A DNA stretch of 64,000 nt from Polaribacter sp. (GCA_020740485.1 DYMN01000006.1:27840-91839), one strand, 5' to 3'. Positions 1-11,005 are shown, numbered from the stretch's first letter. Numbers and translations are program-made. The notes: generated by a model from the sequence alone, not told the origin.

Positions 1-1
1 T

Positions 2-619
2 TTTGAACACAAAAGAAAGCCTTTTTATGCTTTTGGATATGTAACGGACACCACTAAAAATAATTTCCAATATTACGATGAAGAAGGTCGAGAGTTGAAG
101 AAAATGTTTTTAAAATCTCCCATTGCCTTTGGACGCATTTCATCAAAATACAGTATGAGTCGTTATGTTTCCATTTATGGTCGCCTTAAACCGCATTTAG
201 GAACCGATTTTGCTGCTCCTATCGGAACTCCTATCACGACTACAGCAGACGGTGTTGTGGAAGAATCAGCCTACAAAGGTGGGAATGGAAATTATGTAAA
301 GGTAAAACACAATAATACCTATTCTACTCAATACCTGCATATGAGTAAGCGTGCTGTGGCAAAAGGACAACGCGTTTCGCAAGGTCAAGTCATAGGATAC
401 ATCGGAATGACAGGAAGCACCACCGGTCCACACGTTTGTTATCGTTTTTGGAAAAACGGCAAACAAGTAGATGCTTTAAAACAAAAAGAAACCAAATCTG
501 ACCCTCTTCCTGCAAAGGAAAAATCAGCTTACTTAGCTTTTATCAAACCTGTGAAAGCTGAATTGGACAGTCTGGGTTTTAAAAATATGGAGAAAAAGAA
601 AATGCTGAATGATAAATAA
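2..619 (+). CDS. M23 family metallopeptidase, 5'-truncated by the window edge
   Basis: Frame is open from base 2 upstream of the listed start (FEHKRKPFYAFGYVTD...). Contains the LytM/M23 motifs HLGTDFAAPIGTPI and GxxGxSTGPHVCYRF. Confidence 0.9.
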   Translation, partial: FEHKRKPFYAFGYVTDTTKNNFQYYDEEGRELKKMFLKSPIAFGRISSKYSMSRYVSIYGRLKPHLGTDFAAPIGTPITTTADGVVEESAYKGGNGNYVKVKHNNTYSTQYLHMSKRAVAKGQRVSQGQVIGYIGMTGSTTGPHVCYRFWKNGKQVDALKQKETKSDPLPAKEKSAYLAFIKPVKAELDSLGFKNMEKKKMLNDK

Positions 620-669
620 ATCAAAATACACCTTAGAGATAAATCATCGGTAGCATAAAAATTATAAAA

Positions 670-2229
670 ATGTCAAAATACATCAATCCAACCCAAACCG
701 CAGCTTGGTCTGCATTAAAAGCCAATGCCATAGAATTACAAAAAGTTCACATGAACGATTTGTTTAAAAGCAATCCCAATCGAAAAAAAGATTGCTCCAT
801 CCAAATAGATAGTTTACTATTTGATTATTCTAAAAATCTCATTAACCCACAAACCAAAGAATTGTTGCTGCAATTGGCTAATGAAGTACAATTAAAAGAG
901 TCAATACAACAATTATTTTCGGGCGAAAAAATAAATATGACGGAGCAAAGAGCGGTGTTACACACCGCCTTACGCGATTTTAAATATTCAGGCATAAAAG
1001 TGGATGACGTAGCGGTGTATCCATTAGTAAATGATGCGCGCAATCAGGTAAAATCTTTCTCCGAAAAAGTTATTTCGGGAACTTGGAAAGGCTATTCCGG
1101 AAAAGCGATTACCGATGTGGTGAACATTGGGATCGGAGGTTCAGATTTAGGTCCACAAATGGTGATGGAAGCTTTGAGTTTTTATCAAAATCATTTGAAA
1201 GTGCATTTCATTTCCAATGTAGATGGCGACGCTGCTCATGCGGTTTTGAAAAAACTGAATCCTGAAACCACTTTGTTTGTCGTAGTTTCAAAAACTTTCA
1301 CCACCATAGAAACTTTAACCAATGCTACAACTTGCAAGAATTGGTTGATGCAAACTGCACCGGAATCCGCTGTGAAAAACCATTTTGTGGCGGTTTCTAC
1401 CAATCTTAAAGCCATTTCTGAATTTGGAATTGATGCCGAAAACGCCTTCCCGATGTGGGATTGGGTTGGGGGTCGTTTTTCTATGTGGAGTGCTGTTGGT
1501 TTGGCTATCGCACTCGGATTGGGCTATGATCATTTTGAACAATTTTTACAGGGAGCCCACGCCGCAGATACACATTTTCAGAATGCTGATTTCTCTCAAA
1601 ACATCCCTGTTATCATGGGATTGTTGACTGTATGGTACACTAATTTTCGCGATGTAAAAGCTGAAACTATTTTGCCTTATGCAGAATCTCTGAATAAGTT
1701 AGTAGCTTACCTGCAACAATTGTTTATGGAAAGCAATGGCAAGTCAGTGGACAGGAATGGTGAAAAAATTGATTATCAAACCGGAACTGTGATTTTTGGT
1801 GCACCGGGAAGTAATTCGCAACATTCCTTTATGCAACACATCCACCAAGGAACGCAATTGGTTCCTGCTGATTTTATCGGTTTTGAACAACCTTTGTACG
1901 GTGATATGCACCATCATAAAATATTGATGGCTAATTTTCAAGCGCAAACTATGGCACTGCAAGAAGGAAAAAGCGCTGATGCAGTTCATTTAACTATGAA
2001 AATGGAAGGTAAAGAAAATGACATCAACCGATTATTGCCCTATAAAATATTCGAGGGAAATAGAGTTTCTAACACCCTTTTATTCAATAAATTAACCCCT
2101 TACGCATTGGGAATGCTCATTGCTTTATATGAACACAAGGTTTTTGTAGAGGGCGTAGTTTGGAATATCAATAGTTTTGACCAATTCGGAGTGGAATTAG
2201 GAAAGGAAATGGCGAAGAAATTAGGATAA
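670..2229 (+). CDS. pgi: glucose-6-phosphate isomerase
   Basis: 519 aa with PGI signatures: VNIGIGGSDLGPQM, VVSKTFTTIETLTN, GGRFSMWSAVGL. Confidence 0.97.
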   Translation: MSKYINPTQTAAWSALKANAIELQKVHMNDLFKSNPNRKKDCSIQIDSLLFDYSKNLINPQTKELLLQLANEVQLKESIQQLFSGEKINMTEQRAVLHTALRDFKYSGIKVDDVAVYPLVNDARNQVKSFSEKVISGTWKGYSGKAITDVVNIGIGGSDLGPQMVMEALSFYQNHLKVHFISNVDGDAAHAVLKKLNPETTLFVVVSKTFTTIETLTNATTCKNWLMQTAPESAVKNHFVAVSTNLKAISEFGIDAENAFPMWDWVGGRFSMWSAVGLAIALGLGYDHFEQFLQGAHAADTHFQNADFSQNIPVIMGLLTVWYTNFRDVKAETILPYAESLNKLVAYLQQLFMESNGKSVDRNGEKIDYQTGTVIFGAPGSNSQHSFMQHIHQGTQLVPADFIGFEQPLYGDMHHHKILMANFQAQTMALQEGKSADAVHLTMKMEGKENDINRLLPYKIFEGNRVSNTLLFNKLTPYALGMLIALYEHKVFVEGVVWNINSFDQFGVELGKEMAKKLG

Positions 2230-2273
2230 AAATATTTCTCGCAATCCCGATTGCTGTCGGAACTTAAAGACGT

Positions 2274-2313
2274 AAAAAATTCCAAAATCCTCGCAAGTAT
2301 TTTGGAATTTTTT
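2274..2313. terminator. bidirectional terminator between pgi and recX
   Basis: AAAAAATTCCAAAAT / ATTTTGGAATTTTTT inverted repeat between convergent genes. Confidence 0.8.
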
Positions 2314-2352
2314 TATGGTAAAAGGAATTTAATCCTTTACAATATTGATAAT

Positions 2353-2814
2353 TTACCCTATCGCTTGTCGGATTACTTCACTTTCAAATCCTTTTTGTGA
2401 GAGGTGGAAAAATAATTTTTGAAGCAATTGTTCTTTGTTTTGGGCTTTAATTTTGGGAATTTGTTTTTGTGCTAATTGCTGCGCTAATTGCAAATATGCT
2501 TCTTCATCAATTTGACTGAGTGCATTTTCTATAAAGAGATTAGCAACCCCTTTTTGATACAAACCGGCTTTGATTTTGTTTTTTCCCCATTGATTGATCT
2601 TGAATTTTCCGCTTACATATGCATTAGCAAAACGCTGTTCGTCAAAAAATTTTTCATCAATCAATTGTTGTAATAAGGCTTCCTTTTCATCGATAAGTAC
2701 GCCAATCTCCGACATTTTTTTTAAAACATCTTGCTTACATCGCTCTTGATAAGCACAAAAACGAGCCAAAGTATTGAGTTTATTCTTAATGTCTGACTTC
2801 ATTTCTAAATTCAT
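2353..2814 (-). CDS. recX: regulatory protein RecX
   Basis: 153 aa; RecX-type repeats (LARFCAYQERCKQDVLKKM, FDEQRFANAYVSGKFKINQWGKNKI). Confidence 0.85.
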   Translation of the reverse strand: MNLEMKSDIKNKLNTLARFCAYQERCKQDVLKKMSEIGVLIDEKEALLQQLIDEKFFDEQRFANAYVSGKFKINQWGKNKIKAGLYQKGVANLFIENALSQIDEEAYLQLAQQLAQKQIPKIKAQNKEQLLQKLFFHLSQKGFESEVIRQAIG

Positions 2815-2826
2815 TTTTCACTTATA

Positions 2827-5800
2827 TTAATTTCCCATCATTTTCATCATTTCAAATGCTTTTCGCACTGTTTTTATTTGGTCAAATCGGATGAGCAATC
2901 GCAAACCTTTCGGAGTTGTTTTCTCACTTATTTTGCACCATTGTGGGTTTTTTTGGGCAAATTGCATAATGTTTACAAATGTATCGGTCTGATAAAAACC
3001 AGATTGGGGGTCTGCAATAAAATAACCGAACAACGTGTCTTTTTTTAGAACAATTTTCTCAATACCCAAAGAAACTGCCAGCCATTTCATCCGTACGCTG
3101 ACCAACAAATCTTCCACTTCCGTTGGAAAAGGGCCAAAACGGTCTATCAAGTTTTTTTCAAAAACAGCTAATTCGGCTTCATTTTTTAGTTCGCCCATTG
3201 CGGTGTAAAGATTCATCCTTTCCGTAATGATATTGATGTAACTATCGGGAATCATCAATTCTAAATCGGTTTCTATTTGTACCTCATTGACAAATGGTTT
3301 CGCAATATGATTACCGGCAAATAGTTCTTTGTACTCGTTTTCTTTCAATTCTTCAATGGCTTCGTTCAATATTTTTTGATAGGTTTCAAAGCCAATATCG
3401 TTAATAAATCCACTTTGTTCAGCACCTAACAAATCGCCGGCACCTCGTATTTCCAAATCTTTCATAGCAATATTAAAACCGCTTCCCAAGTCGGAAAAAA
3501 CCTGAATGGCTTCTACCCTTTTGCGCCCTTCGGAAGAGATGGTATCCATCGGCGGGGTAATGAGATAGCAAAAAGCTTTTTTGTTGCTTCTCCCCACCCG
3601 TCCACGCATTTGATGTAAATCGGCTAAACCGAAACTCTGTGCATTATTGATAAAAATAGTATTGGCATTAGGTACATCCAATCCGCTTTCTATAATGGTG
3701 GTGGCAACCAAAATATCAAATTCATTATTGATAAATCCTAACATCAACTCTTCTAATTTTTGTCCATCCATTTGTCCATGTCCGATTCCGATTTTAGCAT
3801 CGGGTAACAAACGTTGGAGCATTCCGGCAATTTCTTTGATATTTTCAATCCGATTGTTGATAAAAAAAACCTGCCCACCCCTTGAAATTTCATAGTGCAC
3901 CGCATCGCGAATGGTTTCTTCATTCATACGGATTACTTGGGTTTCAATAGGATGCCTATTGGGTGGCGGTGTATTGATGATAGACAAATCGCGCGCAGCC
4001 ATTAGTGAAAACTGCAAGGTGCGCGGAATGGGAGTTGCCGTCAGCGTCAAAGTATCTACATTGGCGCGCAACGTCTTGAGTTTGTCTTTGATATTGACCC
4101 CAAATTTTTGTTCTTCATCAATAATGAGCAATCCCAAATTTTTGAATTTCACTTTGTCTTGCACCAATTGGTGTGTACCGATAAGGATGTCAATTTTTCC
4201 TTCTTCCAATGATTTGAGAATCTCCGTTCGTTGTTTTGCCGTTCGGAACCGATTGAGGTAGTCTACGCGTATAGGAAAATCTTTCAAACGCTCTCTAAAA
4301 CTTCGATAATGTTGAAAAGCCAAAATAGTAGTTGGCACTAAAACTGCCACTTGTTTTCCGTTGTCCACCGCTTTGAATGCAGCTCGCATAGCAACTTCGG
4401 TCTTCCCAAATCCTACATCGCCACAAACCAATCGATCCATGGTTTGTTCGCTTTCCATGTCAGTTTTTACATCTTGTGTAGATTTAAGTTGGTCGGGGGT
4501 GTCTTCATACATAAAACTCGCTTCCAATTCGGTTTGCAAATAGGAATCCGGTGCATATTGAAAACCTTTTTGCATTTTGCGTTTGGCATAGAGTTTAATC
4601 AAGTCGAAAGCTATTTCCTTGACCCGTTTTTTAGTCTTTTGTTTTAGATTTTTCCAAGCATCTGAACCCAATTTATACAACTTGGGCACAGCACCGTCTT
4701 TGGAATTGTATTTGGTGATTTTGTGTAGTGAATGTATGCTGATGTATAGAATATCACGGTCGCCGTAAATCAATTTGATAGCTTCTTGCGGACGACCTTC
4801 TACCTCTATTTTTTGTAACCCGGCAAATTTTCCTATCCCGTGGTCAATGTGTGTAACATAATCCCCGATTTCCAAATTTGACAATTCCTTTAAACTCACC
4901 GCTTGTTTTTTTTGATAACCTGTTTTGAGTCGGAATTTGTGATAGCGCCCGAAAATTTGGTGGTCTGTATAGCAAGCCAATTTCAGTTCATCGTCCACAA
5001 AGCCTTGATAAATTGGCACCACCAAAGTTTTATATTGTACCTCAGGACCTATGTCTTCAAAAATAGTGTGAAAACGCCTGGCTTGTTTTTCATTATCACA
5101 AAAGAGGTAATTGTCAAAACCACGGGCTGTATTCTCTTGAAAATTAGCAATCAACAATTCAAATTGGTTGTTAAAAGCCGGCTGTGGTAGCGTATTCCAC
5201 AATAATTTTGCATTTTCCAATTGAATTTTTACTACTTGGCGATTTCCCAAATCCTGTTGAAAATAAGTCGAATTGACAAATAAATTCTCAGGTTCAAGGT
5301 GATTTAATTCTGATTTTAAATGTTGAAACGCTTCGGTGGCTTTTTCGAATAAAGTGTCAATTTTGTGGTAAACTAACTTTTCATCTTTGAGCCACACTAG
5401 GGTTTTACTGCCAATATACTGCAAAAATGATTGACGACGTTCTTGAATGAGTTTATCCGCCACATTGGGCACAATTTGCATACGAGACACTTTTTCGGTA
5501 GAGAGCTGAGTTTCTATGTCAAACAGGCGAATACTTTCCACCTCATTTCCAAAAAATTCAATCCTATATGGAGCATCGTGGCTGAAAGAAAACACATCAA
5601 TAATACCACCACGCACGGCAAATTCACCCGGTTCGGATACAAAATCTACCTTGTTGAAACGGTATTCAAACAATGTTTCGTTAATAAAGTCCAACGAGAG
5701 TTTGTCTCCCACATGCACTTTAAGCGTATTGGATTCTAATTCAGCCTTGGTAACCACTTGTTCAAACAGCGCATCGGCATAGGTGACAATCAGGGCAGGT

Positions 5801-6153
5801 TTTCGTTGCGAATTGAGCCGATTAAGCACTTCTGTTCGCAACAAAATATTGATATTGTCCGTTTCTTCCACTTGATACGGACGACGGTAAGACCCCGGAA
5901 AAAACATAACCCTTTCTTTGTCAATAAGTTGCTCAATATCATTGAAATGATACGCCGCTTCTTCTTTATCGAGAAATACAACGAGAAAGGGATGATCTAC
6001 TTGTTTAAATACAGAAACGATAAAAAAAGACAAAGCAGATCCACTCAAATGTGGTACTGACATTTGATTTTCATGACCATTTATTTGCTGAACGAGTTGA
6101 AGCGTGCGTGTTGCTTGGTCGTATTTTTGAGCAATATTGGAAAGACTAAAAAT
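2827..6153 (-). CDS. mfd: transcription-repair coupling factor Mfd (N-terminus extended; start uncertain)
   Basis: CarD-like RID domain plus DEEQ helicase and TRCF C-terminal domain (GDVGFGKTEVAMRAAF, IDEEQKFGV). The listed ATG is at 6063. The frame stays open and protein-like upstream (IFSLSNIAQKYDQATRTLQLVQQINGHENQ-M) with ATT at 6153 as a possible start. Confidence 0.9.
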   Translation of the reverse strand: MFSLSNIAQKYDQATRTLQLVQQINGHENQMSVPHLSGSALSFFIVSVFKQVDHPFLVVFLDKEEAAYHFNDIEQLIDKERVMFFPGSYRRPYQVEETDNINILLRTEVLNRLNSQRKPALIVTYADALFEQVVTKAELESNTLKVHVGDKLSLDFINETLFEYRFNKVDFVSEPGEFAVRGGIIDVFSFSHDAPYRIEFFGNEVESIRLFDIETQLSTEKVSRMQIVPNVADKLIQERRQSFLQYIGSKTLVWLKDEKLVYHKIDTLFEKATEAFQHLKSELNHLEPENLFVNSTYFQQDLGNRQVVKIQLENAKLLWNTLPQPAFNNQFELLIANFQENTARGFDNYLFCDNEKQARRFHTIFEDIGPEVQYKTLVVPIYQGFVDDELKLACYTDHQIFGRYHKFRLKTGYQKKQAVSLKELSNLEIGDYVTHIDHGIGKFAGLQKIEVEGRPQEAIKLIYGDRDILYISIHSLHKITKYNSKDGAVPKLYKLGSDAWKNLKQKTKKRVKEIAFDLIKLYAKRKMQKGFQYAPDSYLQTELEASFMYEDTPDQLKSTQDVKTDMESEQTMDRLVCGDVGFGKTEVAMRAAFKAVDNGKQVAVLVPTTILAFQHYRSFRERLKDFPIRVDYLNRFRTAKQRTEILKSLEEGKIDILIGTHQLVQDKVKFKNLGLLIIDEEQKFGVNIKDKLKTLRANVDTLTLTATPIPRTLQFSLMAARDLSIINTPPPNRHPIETQVIRMNEETIRDAVHYEISRGGQVFFINNRIENIKEIAGMLQRLLPDAKIGIGHGQMDGQKLEELMLGFINNEFDILVATTIIESGLDVPNANTIFINNAQSFGLADLHQMRGRVGRSNKKAFCYLITPPMDTISSEGRKRVEAIQVFSDLGSGFNIAMKDLEIRGAGDLLGAEQSGFINDIGFETYQKILNEAIEELKENEYKELFAGNHIAKPFVNEVQIETDLELMIPDSYINIITERMNLYTAMGELKNEAELAVFEKNLIDRFGPFPTEVEDLLVSVRMKWLAVSLGIEKIVLKKDTLFGYFIADPQSGFYQTDTFVNIMQFAQKNPQWCKISEKTTPKGLRLLIRFDQIKTVRKAFEMMKMMGN

Positions 6154-6312
6154 AAGCTTATATTTGAGTGCAAAAATAATTTTTTTTAGTTATAATTTTT
6201 ATTTGTTTAGAGAACTTAATAGAAACGTAACCTATATTACATTTAAATTTTATGAAAGTCCAAAATATTTTCATATCATTGCATCTTGTAAAGTCTAATC
6301 CCAAGATTAAAA

Positions 6313-7038
6313 ATGAACGAATCAAATTTCGAATCCAACCCAAAGGTGAGAGATGTTGAAATTACGCTTGCCCCCTTATCTAATTTTTTTATCAAGTTAG
6401 ACCAAAACAACTTGATAGAATATGCTGATTTAGAATTCTGCAACATCATTGGTTATGACGAACACGAATTAATCGGAGAATCTTTTCATAAGATTTTACA
6501 TCCTTCTATGCCCAAGGTTTTTTTTGATATGTTGTATGAAAACCCATTAAACAGAGAAAAATTTTTAATGGTGATTAAACTATTATCAAAAGATGGCAGA
6601 TTTTTTTGGGTATTGAGCGAATACATCACTAAAACAAATAATTTTGGTGAGATTATTAATCAATATAACCGAAGTACAGCAGTGTCAAGTTATGTGGTGC
6701 AACAAATAGAACCACTTTATAAAATACTTTCGAGGATTGAGGCTAAAACAGGTAATACGGTAGTTTCGAGAAGGTATATCACCGGTTTTTTGGAGGAACA
6801 GATTACTACTTATCACGATTTTGCTAATAAACTATTTAGCAGTGTACCTAATACACCTGAAAATCAAGATTTTTTTGGAAACAATGCAACCAGCTTGAAA
6901 ATTTTCAATAACCGAGAAGCTCATTTTAATCAAAATAATTTCAATCCATTTTTAGAGAACCCAAAAAAGGAAGCTGAAGAAGTCCCACATCCTCCAAAAC
7001 GCGGATTTTTCAGTTTTTTATTCAATAGCAAGGAATAA
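6313..7038 (+). CDS. single PAS-domain protein with no recognised output domain
   Basis: PAS-like FFIKLDQNNLIEYADLEFCNIIGYDEHELIGESFHKILHPSMP; C-terminus low complexity. Confidence 0.75.
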   Translation: MNESNFESNPKVRDVEITLAPLSNFFIKLDQNNLIEYADLEFCNIIGYDEHELIGESFHKILHPSMPKVFFDMLYENPLNREKFLMVIKLLSKDGRFFWVLSEYITKTNNFGEIINQYNRSTAVSSYVVQQIEPLYKILSRIEAKTGNTVVSRRYITGFLEEQITTYHDFANKLFSSVPNTPENQDFFGNNATSLKIFNNREAHFNQNNFNPFLENPKKEAEEVPHPPKRGFFSFLFNSKE

Positions 7039-7061
7039 ACTTTTTAACTCGTTATTATTGA

Positions 7062-7532
7062 ATGAATTGGAACACCCAACTTTTCCTACTAATCACATTA
7101 ATTGTTGTCATCTATATTATTTGGCAATTGTTTGTATTTATTCTATTTGAGATTAAAAAGCAAATTAGAATTATTGATAAATACGAACAATATCTCGAAG
7201 CAGAGACCTCTTTTAAAAAAAGTGAAGAAGTGCTTTTATCACAAGTTGAAGGTGTTTTTGGGGCTGAAGTTTCTCAGCATTTGAAAGCCGGAACTATTTG
7301 GGAAAATATGCCAACTTATTTATTAGAAATAGCTTTGGGAGATCCAAAAAAAGTCGAGAAAACGGAACTTTTTTATACCTGTGTGTATGGGCCCTACAAA
7401 GACATATTCCAAGAAGAGTATTATCTTAAAGTTAATGTCGACAAAAAAGCAGTTAAAAATTGGAGAAAATGTGTTTCAGAAGAAATACAGATTGAAAACA
7501 AAGAAATCAATCAACTGAATGCTGCCTTATGA
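7062..7532 (+). CDS. hypothetical protein with N-terminal transmembrane helix
   Basis: 156 aa ORF in tandem with its neighbours; hydrophobic N-terminus [23 protein letters not shown]. Confidence 0.65.
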   Translation: MNWNTQLFLLITLIVVIYIIWQLFVFILFEIKKQIRIIDKYEQYLEAETSFKKSEEVLLSQVEGVFGAEVSQHLKAGTIWENMPTYLLEIALGDPKKVEKTELFYTCVYGPYKDIFQEEYYLKVNVDKKAVKNWRKCVSEEIQIENKEINQLNAAL

Positions 7533-8587
7533 GTTTTAAAAATTACTATCACATAATGGGTGTTTCTAAAACGGCAACCTCTCAGGAAATCAAAAGAGCC
7601 TATAAAAAATTGTCAGCAAAATTTCATCCTGATAAAAACGAAAATGATATTTTTCTGGGTGAAATGTTTAAAAACATCAATGAAGCCTATCATATTTTAT
7701 CAGATGAGAAAAAAAGAGAACTCTTTGACAAACAATTAGATGAGTTAACAGAAACAGCAGAACAAATCAGTGATGACGAGTTACAGATACTCTCCAAGAT
7801 TATAAAAGATTATAAATTAAAAAAAAATAGTTATGAAGAAAAAAAATCAATTTATGTTAGGTTTCTCAATAAAAAATTTCCGAAAAGCAATTCTATCCGA
7901 AAAGTATTATTAGCTGCTATAATTATTTTAATATCCTATTTTAGCTTAAAACCTCAGTTTTATGTTGTCAAAAATATAATGTATAGCCGCATTGAAAAAG
8001 ATTCAGTATGGACTTCCATAAAATACACAAACGTTTATAGTGAATTAAATAAGAACAGTAAAATAATCGGAACTATTTTACCCAATAAAAAAATTAACTC
8101 AAAACTATATCGCGCCGGTTTTGTTAAAATTCAATTTATTGATAACAAAAATAATGTAAGAAAAGGATACCTTTATCAAACTGATTTGATGAAAAAAAGC
8201 AAAAGAGATGTTTTTCTCACCCAAATTTTCCATCCAAAATTAATTTTAAATAATCCTGAAAAAACAGATGAAATTTACAAAATTATTATTGAACACAATC
8301 CAAATTACCTTATAGAGCCTCAAGATATTGATTATTTGGTAAAATCAAAATCGGATCATTCAGAATATAAATACAGCATTGAGGACAAGACTATAGTAGA
8401 ATATAAGTCTAATGTGAATTTAAACATTGAAGCTGTGGCTGAAAAAATTAAGTCTTTTGGTTTTGTCCTCGATGCTTCCCAAAACATATACCAATTAAAA
8501 TACAACACAAATTATACCGTTGAAATAAAAAGCATAACCGATTCTAAAACCCAAATTATATACAGGTATTTTCCGGATAAACCTTAA
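7529..8587 (+). CDS. J-domain protein with TM helix and probable SH3-like region
   Basis: N-terminal J domain with HPD motif ([10 protein letters not shown]); [19 protein letters not shown]3b-like region ([22 protein letters not shown]...KGYLYQTD). Overlaps the preceding ORF by 4 nt. Confidence 0.8.
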   Translation: MSFKNYYHIMGVSKTATSQEIKRAYKKLSAKFHPDKNENDIFLGEMFKNINEAYHILSDEKKRELFDKQLDELTETAEQISDDELQILSKIIKDYKLKKNSYEEKKSIYVRFLNKKFPKSNSIRKVLLAAIIILISYFSLKPQFYVVKNIMYSRIEKDSVWTSIKYTNVYSELNKNSKIIGTILPNKKINSKLYRAGFVKIQFIDNKNNVRKGYLYQTDLMKKSKRDVFLTQIFHPKLILNNPEKTDEIYKIIIEHNPNYLIEPQDIDYLVKSKSDHSEYKYSIEDKTIVEYKSNVNLNIEAVAEKIKSFGFVLDASQNIYQLKYNTNYTVEIKSITDSKTQIIYRYFPDKP

Positions 8588-9967
8588 TCATAATATTTTT
8601 TTTACCCAATTAAAATACCTAAACGGCACGTACTTCACAGGTAAATCCATCCAAGTAGGCGTAATGATTACAGAACGCGCGTTGCTAAATGCCTTAAAAG
8701 AATCAAAACCGTGATATTGACTCATCCCGCTATTGCCCACACCTCCAAAAGGCATATGATGGTTGGCTATATGCATTAAAGTGTCGTTAATACAAGCTCC
8801 TCCTGAAGTAGATTTAGATAGTATTTCTTTTGTTTTACTACTTTTCCCAAAATAATAAAAAGCCAATGGTTTTTCGTGAGCATTGACATAATCTAACGCT
8901 TCATCAACTTTATCAAAAGTTAAAATTGGAAATAGAGGTCCAAAAATTTCATCCTGCATAATGGGGAAATCAGGTTGCACTTCGTCAATAATAGTGGGAG
9001 CAATGTATTTATCATTACTATCTATTTTACCACCAAATACTATTTTGCCGTGTTGCATCAAGGTTTGTAAGCGTACCACATTTTGAACATTGACAATACG
9101 CGGATAAAATTCGGACTGCTGTGGGTCTTCGCCATAAAAAGCTGTGATAGCTTTGGGAAGCTCTTCTAATAATTTACTTTTTACTCTATTATTCACAAAA
9201 ATATAATCAGGAGCTATACAGGTTTGACCGGCATTGATAAGTTTTCCCCAAGCAATGCGTTTGGCAGCGACCATAATGTCAGCATCTTCATCCACAATAC
9301 AAGGGCTTTTGCCTCCCAATTCCAAAACCATAGGCGTCAAATGTTCGGCAGCGTATTTCATTACGATTTTTCCCAATGTAGGACTTCCCGTAAAAAAAAT
9401 CAAATCATAACGCTGTGCCAACAACATTTGATTGACCTCACGTCCGCCATTGAAATAAGCAATATAATGGCTTTCAAAAGTTTCTTTAACGATCTTTTCC
9501 ATTACCGATGAAGTGTTCGGAGTGTAAGGCGATGATTTCAACATTGCGGTACAACCGGAAGAAATAGCCCCAATTAATGGAGCAAACAACAAATGAAAGG
9601 GATAATTCCAAGGAGCTATAATCAATGAAACACCCAATGGTTCGTAATAAATTCGACTACGGGAAGGCAATAATTGAATAGGAGTATAAACCCTATGTGG
9701 TTTTGCCCATTGTTTCAATTTTTTAATGTGAAAATCGAGTTCCCCAAGCACAATGCTGATTTCTGTTAAGTAGGCTTCTTGATAGGATTTGCGTAAATCT
9801 TGCCAAAGGGCATCGGCGATCTCTTTTTCATATTTTAAAATAGCCTTTTTAAGATTTTTAAGTTGTAAAATCCTATATTTAATATCTTTAGTAGTGTTAG
9901 ATGCAAAAAATAGACGTTGCATATTTAATACAGTCTCTATGGATGGTTGTTCTATTTTATTTTGCAT
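8588..9967 (-). CDS. aldehyde dehydrogenase family protein
   Basis: 459 aa; LELGGKSPCIVDEDADI, GQTCIAPDY, FGPLFPI, PFGGVGNSGMSQYHG. Confidence 0.95.
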   Translation of the reverse strand: MQNKIEQPSIETVLNMQRLFFASNTTKDIKYRILQLKNLKKAILKYEKEIADALWQDLRKSYQEAYLTEISIVLGELDFHIKKLKQWAKPHRVYTPIQLLPSRSRIYYEPLGVSLIIAPWNYPFHLLFAPLIGAISSGCTAMLKSSPYTPNTSSVMEKIVKETFESHYIAYFNGGREVNQMLLAQRYDLIFFTGSPTLGKIVMKYAAEHLTPMVLELGGKSPCIVDEDADIMVAAKRIAWGKLINAGQTCIAPDYIFVNNRVKSKLLEELPKAITAFYGEDPQQSEFYPRIVNVQNVVRLQTLMQHGKIVFGGKIDSNDKYIAPTIIDEVQPDFPIMQDEIFGPLFPILTFDKVDEALDYVNAHEKPLAFYYFGKSSKTKEILSKSTSGGACINDTLMHIANHHMPFGGVGNSGMSQYHGFDSFKAFSNARSVIITPTWMDLPVKYVPFRYFNWVKKIL

Positions 9968-10029
9968 AATTTTTTTAATTTATAAAATTTCGTTAATTGA
10001 TATTATACAAATATTTTAGGCAATAATAC

Positions 10030-10833
10030 TCACACTCTTCCTTTAAAATGATCCATGGTGTGATAGATTCCCAATATTTTACCGGCGACAAAATCAAAAG
10101 CTTTCACCGGTAAAATGCCTTGCGTCAATCGAATAAAGTGCATTCCCAAGGGCATACTGACATATATTTTATCTTTTTCAATTCCTTTTAGAATCATTTT
10201 AGCGGCGTATTCCGGTTTTAATATAGGGATGATTTGCGATTTTACACCGTCGAACATACCGGTATTGATATAATAAGGGGTTACGGTAGTAACTTTTACA
10301 TTGGTATTCAAATACTCCATTTCGATACGCAAACTATCTGACCATCCGGTTGCTGCCCACTTACTGGCAACATAAACCGACATTTTTGGGTTGGAAATAA
10401 AACCTGCAGAAGAAGCAATATTGCAAATATGCCCTCCTCCATTTTGTATCATATCGGGTAAAAACTGTAGGGTAATTAACATCAACGAATTGGCATTAAT
10501 TGCCATAGTTTTATTGATTTCTTGCGTGGAATGTTCGTGAAAATATTTCCCGACCACCATTCCGGCATTGTTTATTAAGATGTCAATGTTGCCGTGATTT
10601 TGTTTCACCAACTGAGCAGTATTAATGATTTCGCTTTCACTACTTACATCTACTTTGTAGCCTGTGATTTTACCCAAATGAGTAAATTCATTAATAGTAG
10701 TATCAATTCCGTTTTGATTGATGTCCCAAATGATGAGTTCAGCTCCTTTTTCAAGCGCCCTACGCGTCATTATTTTCCCAATTCCCGAAGCGGCACCGGT
10801 AATGAGAACTTTGGTGTTAGAATGAATAAGCAT
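10030..10833 (-). CDS. SDR family NAD(P)-dependent oxidoreductase
   Basis: TGAASGIGK, NNAGMV, YVASKWA motifs. The internal ATG (MLIHSNTKVLITG) at 10833 is preferred over 10854. Confidence 0.9.
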   Translation of the reverse strand: MLIHSNTKVLITGAASGIGKIMTRRALEKGAELIIWDINQNGIDTTINEFTHLGKITGYKVDVSSESEIINTAQLVKQNHGNIDILINNAGMVVGKYFHEHSTQEINKTMAINANSLMLITLQFLPDMIQNGGGHICNIASSAGFISNPKMSVYVASKWAATGWSDSLRIEMEYLNTNVKVTTVTPYYINTGMFDGVKSQIIPILKPEYAAKMILKGIEKDKIYVSMPLGMHFIRLTQGILPVKAFDFVAGKILGIYHTMDHFKGRV

Positions 10834-10895
10834 TGTATGAAATATTTTCTCCAAATATACAATTTGTCAGGAGAAAAAGCAAAATCATTTGAAAT

Positions 10896-10929
10896 AAAAA
10901 AGTCCCAATCTAAAAGATTGGGACTTTTT
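10896..10929 (-). terminator. terminator downstream of tRNA-Phe
   Basis: AAAAAGTCCCAATC-taaaa-GATTGGGACTTTTT. Confidence 0.75.
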
Positions 10930-10932
10930 ATG

Positions 10933-11005
10933 TGGTACCCCCAGGAATCGAACCAGGGACACATGGATTTTCAGTCCATTGCTCTACCAACTGAGCTAGG
11001 GTACC
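10933..11005 (-). tRNA. tRNA-Phe (anticodon GAA)
   Basis: GGTACCCTAGCTCAGTTGGTAGAGCAATGGACTGAAAATCCATGTGTCCCTGGTTCGATTCCTGGGGGTACCA on the minus strand; complete cloverleaf. Confidence 0.97.

Noticed and set aside
3647-5782. Plus-strand ORFs opposite mfd (82-116 aa)
   Set aside because: Antisense shadow ORFs over a well-supported long coding gene; no recognisable domains.
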